Shown here in pieces: positions 1-5,284 of a stretch of DNA of 6,127 bases. A model generated the notes under the pieces. It did no database searches. It saw only the letters and a program-made list of their open reading frames with translations, and was not told where the DNA came from. The stretch is from Candidatus Saganbacteria bacterium (GTDB lineage: Bacteria > Margulisbacteria > WOR-1 > O2-12-FULL-45-9 > XYB2-FULL-48-7), in NCBI GenBank assembly GCA_020051815.1, contig JAGVQF010000048.1, positions 1 through 6,127 on the forward strand, read 5' to 3'. Each line of letters begins with the position of its first letter. The stretch's first letter is position 1. A program made the translations under genes and the position numbers.

Positions 1-1004
1 ACATCCGAGATAATGATGTCAGCGATCAAGACAAAGCCGGCAAAACCGGCCCCGATCAGCGCCGAATCCAAAAGGATCGGGCCGATCGAGTTGAGGGAAA
101 AGAGCGGGATGAGCGAGAGCGCAAGAGCGGCCAGCGAGAGCAGGAAGGCACGCCGGGCGCCGAGCCTGACGGTGATCCGGCGCCAGACGAAAAGCATGGG
201 AATGGCGGCCAGGAACGGCACCGAGAGGATCAGCGCGATCGTCGGCGGCGCGGCGTTCAAAACGTATTTGGCAAAGAACGGTATGGCGGCGAGGATGGTC
301 AGGAAACTGTACTGGACGAACAGGTTGGCCAAAACAAAAGTTAAAAATGAGCGGTTGCCGAGGCAAGCGCGCAGAGCCTGGCCGACCGAAAGCTGGCGGT
401 CGCGGTTATAGGCCGGCCGCTCGCGGCTCCCCCAGATGGCCGCCGCAAGCGAGAGGACAATGACCCCGCCAAAGATCGCCCCCATCCAACCCCAGCCCAA
501 CTGTGAAAAGATCACCGGCGGCAGGGCGATCCCGATCAGCAGCCCGATCATGCCAAAGCTCTGCCGGTAAACGTTGACCTGCGTTCTCTCTTTGAAACTG
601 GGATACATTTCGGGGAAAAGCGCCGCCCAGTTGAGGATCGTCATCGAATAAAGCCCGTCAAAAATACAGATCAGCGCCGCAAAATAGATAAAGAGGGGTA
701 ATGTATCTCCGATGTCCCGGAAGGGCGGGACCCAGAGCAGAAAATAGACCAGACCGAACGGCACGGCGCCGAAGATGAGATAAGGGAGCCTTTTACCCCA
801 GTGGCTGCGGGTGCGGTCGGAGAGATAACCGATAATCGGATCGTTGACCGCGTTCCAGACGGCAAAGACAAGCATGCCGGCCGCCGCCAGATAAACCGGC
901 AGTTTGACCACGTCAACGTAGAAGAAAATGATGTAAGTGGAAAACGCCTGGTAGGAGACGGCGGTGGCCACCGCGCCTAAACTATAGGCCAGTTTTCTGA
1001 TCAA
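1..1004 (-). CDS. GPH-family (MelB-like) MFS sugar:cation symporter, 3' end beyond left edge
   Basis: Membrane transporter of the glycoside-pentoside-hexuronide:cation symporter family (MFS_2), which imports sugars or sugar acids with H+ or Na+. The substrate cannot be read from sequence. The frame is open for 334 codons and runs off the window; the family is usually about 450 residues, so roughly three quarters is present. The N-terminus resembles MelB: KLAYSLGA at residues 4-11, YVDVVKLP at 29-36, then the family signature at 51-74 (NDPIIGY, LSDRTR, WGKRLP) with Asp55 and Asp63. Hydrophobic segments recur along the chain (about 13-30, 38-57, 75-93, 104-121, 149-168, 175-192, 220-243, 254-274, 285-303, 309-331). 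The start is taken as TTG at 1004-1002 because the preceding in-frame codon is the ferredoxin stop. The next ATG (residue 43) would remove the first helix. It is probably co-transcribed with the ferredoxin. Family call is firm; start fairly sure. Confidence 0.85.
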   Translation of the reverse strand, partial: MIRKLAYSLGAVATAVSYQAFSTYIIFFYVDVVKLPVYLAAAGMLVFAVWNAVNDPIIGYLSDRTRSHWGKRLPYLIFGAVPFGLVYFLLWVPPFRDIGDTLPLFIYFAALICIFDGLYSMTILNWAALFPEMYPSFKERTQVNVYRQSFGMIGLLIGIALPPVIFSQLGWGWMGAIFGGVIVLSLAAAIWGSRERPAYNRDRQLSVGQALRACLGNRSFLTFVLANLFVQYSFLTILAAIPFFAKYVLNAAPPTIALILSVPFLAAIPMLFVWRRITVRLGARRAFLLSLAALALSLIPLFSLNSIGPILLDSALIGAGFAGFVLIADIIISD

Positions 1005-1178
1005 TTAGATGTTTATCGCTTCGACCGGGCAGGCGTCGGCCACTTCTTCAAGATTATGCAGTTCGCACTCGCTCTTGGTCGCCTGCGCTTTGCCTTCTTC
1101 GGTGCTGGTAAAGGCTTCCGGGCACATGTCGTAGCAGATACCGCAGCCGATACATAATGATTGGTCAACAGAAATCAT
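1005..1178 (-). CDS. Small single-cluster [4Fe-4S] ferredoxin
   Basis: A 57-residue soluble electron carrier. Cys9, Cys12 and Cys15 (CIGCGIC) plus distal Cys50 (in ACPVEAI) are the expected [4Fe-4S] ligands. Cys19 (CPEAF) and Cys38 match the two extra cysteines that form a disulfide in Thermotoga maritima ferredoxin, as known for that family. The second half lacks a full CxxCxxC, so only one cluster is expected. The protein is acidic (EE pairs at 27-28 and 44-45), as usual for ferredoxins. The ATG at 1178-1176 follows a strong AAGGAGG ribosome site. The gene has its own promoter-like sequence in the gap after phoU, and its TAA stop is directly followed by the TTG of the symporter gene. The redox partner is unknown; the neighbouring genes do not reveal one. 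It is too short to be found by long-ORF filters. Confidence 0.93.
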   Translation of the reverse strand: MISVDQSLCIGCGICYDMCPEAFTSTEEGKAQATKSECELHNLEEVADACPVEAINI

Positions 1179-1187
1179 TTAAATAGA

Positions 1188-1194
1188 CCTCCTT
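1188..1194 (-). promoter_or_regulatory. Ribosome binding site of the ferredoxin gene
   Basis: AAGGAGG on the minus strand, nine bases before the ATG at 1178. It is a near-perfect Shine-Dalgarno sequence and fixes the ferredoxin start; it suggests high expression. Confidence 0.85.
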
Positions 1195-1209
1195 AAGTAT
1201 CTCGCAGTT

Positions 1210-1218
1210 ATTATATCA
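1210..1218 (-). promoter_or_regulatory. Extended -10 promoter for the ferredoxin-symporter pair
   Basis: The minus strand reads TGATATAAT just after the phoU stop. This is a consensus -10 hexamer TATAAT (1215-1210) preceded by TG at 1218-1217 in the extended -10 position. No good -35 hexamer is found at 16-18 bp spacing (GCACGG at 17 bp), which extended -10 promoters tolerate. Transcription would start near 1203, leaving a leader of about 25 nt that carries the ferredoxin Shine-Dalgarno. This suggests that ferredoxin and symporter can be expressed independently of the phosphate operon. Motif is seen; activity is inferred. Confidence 0.6.
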
Positions 1219-1222
1219 CAAG

Positions 1223-1888
1223 TCATTTGGGGCCGTGCTTGATGACCTTGCCTTCAACCATATAGACGACGTCCTCGGCGATATTAGTCGCGTGGTCGGC
1301 GATCCGCTCAAGGTGGCGCGAGATGATGATGAGCGGGATCGCCCGCGACGCGGCCTTGGTATCTTTGCTCATCATGTCGACCAGTTCGTCATAGACCAGG
1401 TCGCGGTAGTGGTCGACCTTGTCCTCATCCGGCCACAGCCCCCGGGCCAGTTCGGCGTCACGTTTGACGAAAGCGTCGAGCGCGCGGTGCACCATCTTCT
1501 CGGCCAGCTCCGCCATCTTCGGGATGTCGACCAGGGGCTTCAAGAGCGGCTGGTCGGCCAGCTCGATGGCGCGCTGGGCGATATCAACGGCCAGGTCGCC
1601 GATCCGCTCAAGATCGGAGCCGATGCGCAGGCCGGTGGTGATAAAGCGCAGGTCGACCGCCATCGGCTGCTGTGTCGCCAAAAGCTCGAGGCAAAGGTCG
1701 TCGACCTCCAGCTCCAGCCGGTCCAGGTTGTCATCCGATGTCATGATCTCCCGCGCCAGCCTGGCGTCCTGTTTTTTCAGGGCCTCGACCGAGTTAAAGA
1801 TGTTCTTCTCGACCATGCCGCCCATCTTGAGGATCAGATCATTCAACTTCTGCAGTTCCCTTTGAAAATGCTCCCTGCCGTCAGCCAT
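1223..1888 (-). CDS. phoU: PhoU, phosphate transport/signalling regulator
   Basis: A 221-residue PhoU, normal length for the family. It is a cytoplasmic, all-helical protein that links the Pst transporter to the PhoR/PhoB-type sensor system and restrains phosphate uptake when phosphate is plentiful. It has the expected duplicated three-helix-bundle layout (about 10-105 and 118-212). Each half carries the conserved metal-binding helix motif: DLERIGD at 92-98 (Asp92, Glu94, Asp98) and HLERIAD at 192-198 (Glu194, Asp198), the latter followed by the typical NIAEDVVYMVEG. The ATG at 1888 has a strong AAGGAGG site upstream. It is the last gene of the pst operon, 34 nt after pstB2. No phoR/phoB is in the window; they may lie to the right. 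Confidence 0.97.
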   Translation of the reverse strand: MADGREHFQRELQKLNDLILKMGGMVEKNIFNSVEALKKQDARLAREIMTSDDNLDRLELEVDDLCLELLATQQPMAVDLRFITTGLRIGSDLERIGDLAVDIAQRAIELADQPLLKPLVDIPKMAELAEKMVHRALDAFVKRDAELARGLWPDEDKVDHYRDLVYDELVDMMSKDTKAASRAIPLIIISRHLERIADHATNIAEDVVYMVEGKVIKHGPK

Positions 1889-1895
1889 ATTTTTT

Positions 1896-1902
1896 CCTCC
1901 TT
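1896..1902 (-). promoter_or_regulatory. Ribosome binding site of phoU
   Basis: AAGGAGG on the minus strand, seven bases before the phoU ATG. It is much stronger than the sites visible before pstC, pstB1 and pstB2, so PhoU translation probably does not depend on coupling to pstB2. Confidence 0.85.
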
Positions 1903-1903
1903 A

Positions 1904-1926
1904 AATCCCGAGCTTGCCGAGGGATT
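1904..1926 (-). promoter_or_regulatory. Small inverted repeat between pstB2 and phoU
   Basis: Six-base arms AATCCC/GGGATT (1904-1909 and 1921-1926) with an 11-base loop. The stem includes two bases of the pstB2 TAA stop and ends one base before the phoU Shine-Dalgarno. No U-run follows, so it is not an intrinsic terminator. It may be an mRNA processing or stability element, or chance. Confidence 0.35.
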
Positions 1927-2680
1927 AACCAAACCTCCCTGTTATGTAATCTTCCGTCTTTTTATTGACCGGCGCCGTAAAGATCTGCTTGGTCTCGCCG
2001 AATTCGACCAGCTCGCCCAGCAGCATGTAGCCGCACTCGTCCGAGATGCGCGCCGCCTGCTGCATGTTGTGCGTGACGATGACGATAGTATACTGTTTTT
2101 TCAGCAGGGTCATCAACTCCTCGATCTTCATGGTCGCGAATGGATCGAGCGCCGAGCAGGGCTCGTCCATTAGCAGGACATCGGGGGTGACCGAGAGCAG
2201 GCGCGCGATACAGAGCCGCTGCTGCTGCTCAAGCGAGAGACCCAGGGCGTTCATGTTCAGCTTATCTTTGAGCTCGTCAAAGAGGAGGACCGAGGCGAGG
2301 CTCTTCTCGGCCGCCGCTTCAAGGACCGAACGCCTTTTTTCGCCATGGATGCGCAGGCCGTAGACGACGTTCTCAAAGACGGAAAGAGGAAAAGGATTAG
2401 GACGTTGAAAAACCATGCCGATCCTTTTTCTTAAAGTGATCAGGTCTATCTCGTTATCAAGTATCTCCTTGCCGTCAAACTTGACGCTGCCGCTCACTTT
2501 TACACCCTCGATCAGGTCGTTCATCCGGTTAAAAACCCGCAGGAGGGTCGACTTGCCGCAGCCCGACGGCCCGATCAGCGCGGTGATCCGGTTGCGCTCG
2601 ATCTTGAGGTCGACGTCGATCAGTGCCTGGAAAGCTGTATAAAATAGGTTTAATTTATCTGTTTCAATAATATTCGTCAT
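1925..2680 (-). CDS. pstB2: PstB-type phosphate ABC transporter ATPase, second copy, with altered signature motif
   Basis: A 251-residue ATP-binding subunit of the Pst phosphate importer, acting on the cytoplasmic face of PstC/PstA. Motifs in order: A-loop aromatic near Tyr14; Walker A GPSGCGKST (37-45); Q-loop Gln92 in VFQRPNPFP; signature region [13 protein letters not shown] (148-160); Walker B VLLMDEP (168-174); D-loop SALD (176-179); switch His204 in IVTHNMQQAA; and the PstB-typical C-terminus [10 protein letters not shown]. The odd point is the signature: the usual LSGGQ is LSLEQ, so both glycines that contact the ATP of the partner subunit are replaced by Leu150 and Glu151. The frame is intact around it, so this is substitution and not a frameshift. 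The upstream paralogue keeps LSGGQ but has lost Q- and H-loop residues, suggesting an obligate heterodimer. The ATG lies in TAATG with the upstream stop, consistent with translational coupling. The symbol suffix is mine. Confidence 0.93.
   Translation of the reverse strand: MTNIIETDKLNLFYTAFQALIDVDLKIERNRITALIGPSGCGKSTLLRVFNRMNDLIEGVKVSGSVKFDGKEILDNEIDLITLRKRIGMVFQRPNPFPLSVFENVVYGLRIHGEKRRSVLEAAAEKSLASVLLFDELKDKLNMNALGLSLEQQQRLCIARLLSVTPDVLLMDEPCSALDPFATMKIEELMTLLKKQYTIVIVTHNMQQAARISDECGYMLLGELVEFGETKQIFTAPVNKKTEDYITGRFG
1977..1999 (-). repeat. Copy A of a 23-bp identical stretch shared by the pstB paralogues
   Basis: Near the 3' end of pstB2, identical over 23 bases to 2732-2754 in pstB1, 755 bp away in direct orientation. 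It encodes GETKQIFT in both proteins. The flanks diverge. This supports descent from a common pstB, or local gene conversion. Confidence 0.8.
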
Positions 2681-3432
2681 TAGCCAAACCTGCCCGTGAT
2701 ATAGTCTTCGGTCCGTTTGTCGCGCGGGACGGTAAAGATCTGCTTGGTCTCGCCCAGCTCGATCAGCTCGCCCATCAGGAAAAAGGCGGTCCGGTCGGAG
2801 ACGCGGGCCGACTGTTTGACGTTATTGGTCACGAGGATCTGGGTGTAATTTTTCTTGAGCTCCTGCATCGCCTCTTCGACCTTGAGCGTGGAAATAGGAT
2901 CAAGCCCCGAGCACGGCTCGTCGTAGAGGATAACTTCGGGCTCGACGGCTAACGTGCGCGCGATGCAGAGCCGCTGCTGCTGTCCGCCGGAAAGTTTAAA
3001 GGCGTTCGTTTGCAGGCGGTCTTTCACCTCATCCCAGATCGCCGCGGCTTTGAGCGACTTTTCAACGATCTCGGCCAGTTTCGTTTTGTCCTTTATCCCA
3101 TGCAGCCGCGGCCCGTAGGCAATATTGTCAAAGATCGAAAGCGGCAGCGGCAGCGGCAGGGCAAAGACGATCCCCACCCGCTTGCGCAGCGCCTGGACAT
3201 CGATCTGGCGAAAAATATTTTCCCCGTCCATTAGAATTTCGCCGGTGGTCCTCGAATTTGGATAGAGCTCGGTCAGCCGGTTGAGCGTTCTCAATAGAGA
3301 AGTCTTGCCGCTGTTCGACGGCCCGATGATCCCCAGTATCTCATTCGATTTGATCTCAAGATCGAGGTTCTTCACGGCATGTATTGTCTCGAACCAGACA
3401 TCCAATTTTAAAATTTGAAGCTTTGTGCTCAT
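2680..3432 (-). CDS. pstB1: PstB-type phosphate ABC transporter ATPase, first copy, lacking Q-loop Gln and switch His
   Basis: A 250-residue PstB paralogue. Features in order: A-loop Trp13/Phe14; Walker [10 protein letters not shown] (37-45), still fitting GxxxxGK[ST]; Q-loop region [12 protein letters not shown] (89-100), where the usual VFQ(K/R)PxPFP has become Ala91 plus an LP repeat; intact signature [13 protein letters not shown] (147-159); Walker B VILYDEP (167-173); D-loop SGLD (175-178); switch region [14 protein letters not shown] with Asn203 where His is expected; C-terminus [10 protein letters not shown] as in the neighbour. Walker A Lys43 and Walker B Glu172 remain, so ATP binding is likely, but hydrolysis at its own site is probably weak. 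The ATG at 3432 is the first possible start because an in-frame TGA lies three codons upstream. The leader is the end of an inverted-repeat element, whose GAGGG, three bases from the ATG, is the only Shine-Dalgarno-like stretch. Confidence 0.93.
   Translation of the reverse strand: MSTKLQILKLDVWFETIHAVKNLDLEIKSNEILGIIGPSNSGKTSLLRTLNRLTELYPNSRTTGEILMDGENIFRQIDVQALRKRVGIVFALPLPLPLSIFDNIAYGPRLHGIKDKTKLAEIVEKSLKAAAIWDEVKDRLQTNAFKLSGGQQQRLCIARTLAVEPEVILYDEPCSGLDPISTLKVEEAMQELKKNYTQILVTNNVKQSARVSDRTAFFLMGELIELGETKQIFTVPRDKRTEDYITGRFG
2732..2754 (-). repeat. Copy B of the 23-bp identical stretch shared by the pstB paralogues
   Basis: Matches 1977-1999 in pstB2 in the same orientation and reading frame (GETKQIFT). 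Recombination between the copies would fuse the two ATPase genes into one. Confidence 0.8.
3141..3159 (-). repeat. Hexanucleotide tandem repeat in the pstB1 Q-loop
   Basis: Three tandem copies of CTGCCG on the minus strand (plus one trailing base match) encode LPLPLP at residues 92-97. The repeat lies exactly where PstB normally has the Q-loop and the Pro/Phe-rich segment after it, directly after Ala91. Repeat slippage could have reshaped the loop while keeping the frame. Confidence 0.7.
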
Positions 3433-3447
3433 CAGCCCTCACCCGCT
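3433..3447 (-). promoter_or_regulatory. Putative pstB1 ribosome site inside a terminal inverted repeat
   Basis: In the mRNA this arm reads AGCGGGUGAGGGCUG and is followed at once by the pstB1 AUG. GAGGG (3440-3436) is the only Shine-Dalgarno-like core, three bases from the AUG, closer than usual. The distal arm (3558-3544) can pair with all 15 bases, one pair being G-U, which would hide the site. Pairing is read from sequence; a regulatory effect is inferred. Confidence 0.45.
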
Positions 3448-3558
3448 GTCACAAACCGACCTCCCTCTCCCAGAGGGAGAGGGGGAGACACTTTTGATTG
3501 CAATTTCCTTCTCCCTCTGGGAGAAGGGGGCAGGCTAAACGTTAGCGGATGAGGGCTG
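3433..3558. repeat. MITE-like palindromic element between pstA and pstB1
   Basis: A non-coding 126-bp block bounded by terminal inverted repeats: CAGCCCTCACCCGCT (3433-3447) and AGCGGATGAGGGCTG (3544-3558), matching at 14 of 15 positions. Inside are two short palindromes. One is CCCTCTCCC-aga-GGGAGAGGG (3463-3483); the other is CCTTCTCCC-tct-GGGAGAAGG (3507-3527). These two are also inverted copies of each other over 15 identical bases (3466-3480 and 3510-3524). The centre (about 3489-3506) is AT-rich. The architecture is that of a small non-autonomous mobile or REP-like element; no transposase is present and no clear target-site duplication is seen. It separates pstA and pstB1 in an otherwise tightly packed operon. 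It begins 10 bp after the pstA stop and ends at the base before the pstB1 ATG. Confidence 0.8.
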
Positions 3559-3568
3559 TAATGAAGCT

Positions 3569-4417
3569 CTACCATGTTTTTCTCTTCCTGAACTTGGCCC
3601 GAATGACCGAAGCAGTGATGTTGAGCAGAAAAACCATCAAAACCAGCGCCAGCACCGTCCCATACTGGATCTTGACACTGACGTTGGGGACCTGCGTCGA
3701 GAGCACATATATATGGTACGGCAGGGCCATGGCCTGGTCATAGACCGATTGTGGCAGGCGCGGCAGGTAAAAGGCGGCCACGGTAAAAAGTATCGGCGCG
3801 GTCTCGCCCGCGGCGCGGGACAGGCCGAGAATGGTGCCGGTCAGGATGCCCGGGATGGCATTGGGCAAAACAACGTGGCGCACCGTCTGCCAACGCGAAG
3901 CCCCCAGTGAAAAACTGACTTCGCGGAAGGACCGCGGCACGGTGCTTAGCGCCTCCCGTGTCGCCGTGATGATGACCGGCAGCGTCATGATCGAGAGCGT
4001 CAGCGAGCCGGCCAGGATCGAGGCGCCAAAGCCCAGAAAAGTGACAAAGAGGCCGAGGCCGAACAGTCCGTAAACAATGGAGGGGACACCGGCCAGATTG
4101 ATGATCGCGATCTCGATCACCCGGGTCAGCCAGTTCTGGCCGGCGTATTCATTGAGGTAGATCGCCGCCAGGATGCCGAAGGGGATGGCAAAGGCCGCCG
4201 TGCCCAGCGTCAGGTAAAAAGTCCCGACGATCGCCGGGAATATACCGCCGGCGCGCATACCGTCGCGCGGCATCGCGAGCAGGAATTCGGGCGTCAGCGC
4301 CGGTAGGCCGCGCCACAAGACGAGCAGGACGATCAGGCCGACCGGGATGATCACGATGATCGTGGCGATAAGCAGTACGGCAAAAGCGATCCTTTCAGTT
4401 CGTTGCGTGTCTCTCAT
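3569..4417 (-). CDS. pstA: PstA, phosphate ABC transporter permease
   Basis: A 282-residue inner-membrane permease that forms the phosphate channel with PstC. About six membrane segments are visible (roughly 10-35, 62-88, 102-128, 132-152, 188-215, 250-272). The cytoplasmic EAA loop that docks onto the ATPase subunits is at 155-190: EALSTVPRSFREVSFSLGAS, then RWQTVRHVVLPNAIPGI. The RAAGET motif at 201-206 is typical of PstA/PstC. The C-terminus is basic (KFRKRKTW), as expected on the cytoplasmic side. The ATG directly abuts the pstC TAG stop with no gap; a purine-rich AGGAAGAGAG just upstream, inside pstC, can act as ribosome site. Length is normal for PstA. The next gene, pstB1, follows only after the palindromic element. 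Confidence 0.96.
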   Translation of the reverse strand: MRDTQRTERIAFAVLLIATIIVIIPVGLIVLLVLWRGLPALTPEFLLAMPRDGMRAGGIFPAIVGTFYLTLGTAAFAIPFGILAAIYLNEYAGQNWLTRVIEIAIINLAGVPSIVYGLFGLGLFVTFLGFGASILAGSLTLSIMTLPVIITATREALSTVPRSFREVSFSLGASRWQTVRHVVLPNAIPGILTGTILGLSRAAGETAPILFTVAAFYLPRLPQSVYDQAMALPYHIYVLSTQVPNVSVKIQYGTVLALVLMVFLLNITASVIRAKFRKRKTW

Positions 4418-5284
4418 CTATGCTCTCTTCCTGTGGAGAAAAAAGTCGGCCAGCAGGTTGATGATAAAGCTGAAGATAAAAAGAATGATGCCGATAGCGA
4501 ACAGCGAATAATAATGCCCGCTGCCGGAGACCGCCTCCCCCATCTCGGCGGCAATAGTGGCGGTCAGCGTCCTGACCGGCTGAAGGATGCTCGTCGGCAG
4601 CACGGCGGCGTTGCCGGTGATCATGAGGACGGCCATCGTTTCGCCGATCACCCGGCCGATCCCCAGCATGATGGCCGCCAGTATCCCGGACGAGGCCGCG
4701 GGCAAGATCACCCGGTAAATGGTCTGCCAACGGGTGGCGCCCAGCGCCAGCGAGCCCTCGCGGTAATTCTTGGGGACAGAGACGATGGCGTCCTCAATGA
4801 TCGAGACGATCGTCGGCAGTGCCATAAAGGCCAGCATGATCGAGCCGGCCAGCGCCGTCAGGCCGCTGGGGAGGTGAAAAACGTTTTTCAGGAACGGGGC
4901 CAGCGTCACAATGCCGATAAACCCGAGCACAATGCTCGGAATGGCGGCCAAGAGTTCGATGCCTGATTTTAGGATATCACGCAGCCAGACGGGGGCGACC
5001 TCGGCCACATAAACAGCCGCCGCGATACCCAGGGGCACGGCGATCACAATAGCGCCGAGGGTCACCAGCAGGGAACCGAGGATCAGTGGCAGGATGCCGA
5101 ATTGCGGCGGGTCGGAGATCGGGTACCAGTTCTTGCCGAACAAGAAAGAGAAGAGATTCGTTTCACCAAAAAGGGAGAGCCCCTCTTTCAGCAGAAAGAC
5201 AAAGATCAGGATCACAAAAACGATCGAGGCGATCCCCGACAGCAGGACGAGCTTCTCGATTATAAATTCAACGGACTTTTTCAT
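4418..5284 (-). CDS. pstC: PstC, phosphate ABC transporter permease
   Basis: A 288-residue inner-membrane permease, partner of PstA. Six likely membrane segments lie near 10-34, 63-94, 107-131, 142-162, 197-222 and 258-280. The EAA loop for ATPase docking is at 164-195 (EDAIVSVPKNYREGSLALGA, then TRWQTIYRVILP), followed by GRVIGET (210-216), the PstC/PstA family motif. The N-terminus is MKKSVEF with positive charge before the first helix; the C-terminus is FLHRKRA. The ATG overlaps the pstS stop as ATGA (5281-5284). There is no good Shine-Dalgarno directly before it, so translation is probably coupled to pstS. Length is at the short end for PstC but complete. Confidence 0.96.
   Translation of the reverse strand: MKKSVEFIIEKLVLLSGIASIVFVILIFVFLLKEGLSLFGETNLFSFLFGKNWYPISDPPQFGILPLILGSLLVTLGAIVIAVPLGIAAAVYVAEVAPVWLRDILKSGIELLAAIPSIVLGFIGIVTLAPFLKNVFHLPSGLTALAGSIMLAFMALPTIVSIIEDAIVSVPKNYREGSLALGATRWQTIYRVILPAASSGILAAIMLGIGRVIGETMAVLMITGNAAVLPTSILQPVRTLTATIAAEMGEAVSGSGHYYSLFAIGIILFIFSFIINLLADFFLHRKRA

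Noticed and set aside
13..411. Plus- and minus-strand open frames at the left end
   Set aside because: They are other-frame shadows of the GPH symporter, whose own frame is open for 334 codons with the family signature.
671..916. Minus-strand open frame of 81 codons
   Set aside because: It is a different frame of the same strand inside the symporter gene and has no homology I can recognise.
1235..2173. Long plus-strand open frame of 312 codons
   Set aside because: It lies antisense across phoU and the 3' part of pstB2, both unmistakable by motif. Its product is low-complexity-like with no recognised domain, as expected for the mirror frame of GC-rich genes.
2680..3432. pstB1 as a decayed pseudogene
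   Set aside because: The frame is full length, Walker A, signature, Walker B and the C-terminus are intact, and the losses are confined to one composite ATP site complementary to the neighbour, which suggests selection and not decay.
3463..3527. Internal hairpins as intrinsic terminators of the pst operon
   Set aside because: The stems are GC-rich but neither is followed by a T-run on either strand, and the operon continues into pstB1.
3433..3558. Possible CRISPR-like repeats
   Set aside because: The repeats are inverted and internally palindromic, with no regular direct repeats and spacers and no cas gene.
3433..3568. Pho box or promoter inside the pstA-pstB1 gap
   Set aside because: No repeated CTGTCAT-like 11-mers and no convincing -10/-35 pair is present; TTGCAA near 3500 has no matching -10.
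4403..4966. Plus-strand open frame of 187 codons opposite pstC
   Set aside because: Its product is rich in Gly, Asp, Arg and Gln with no domain, no ribosome site, and lies fully antisense to a clear permease gene.
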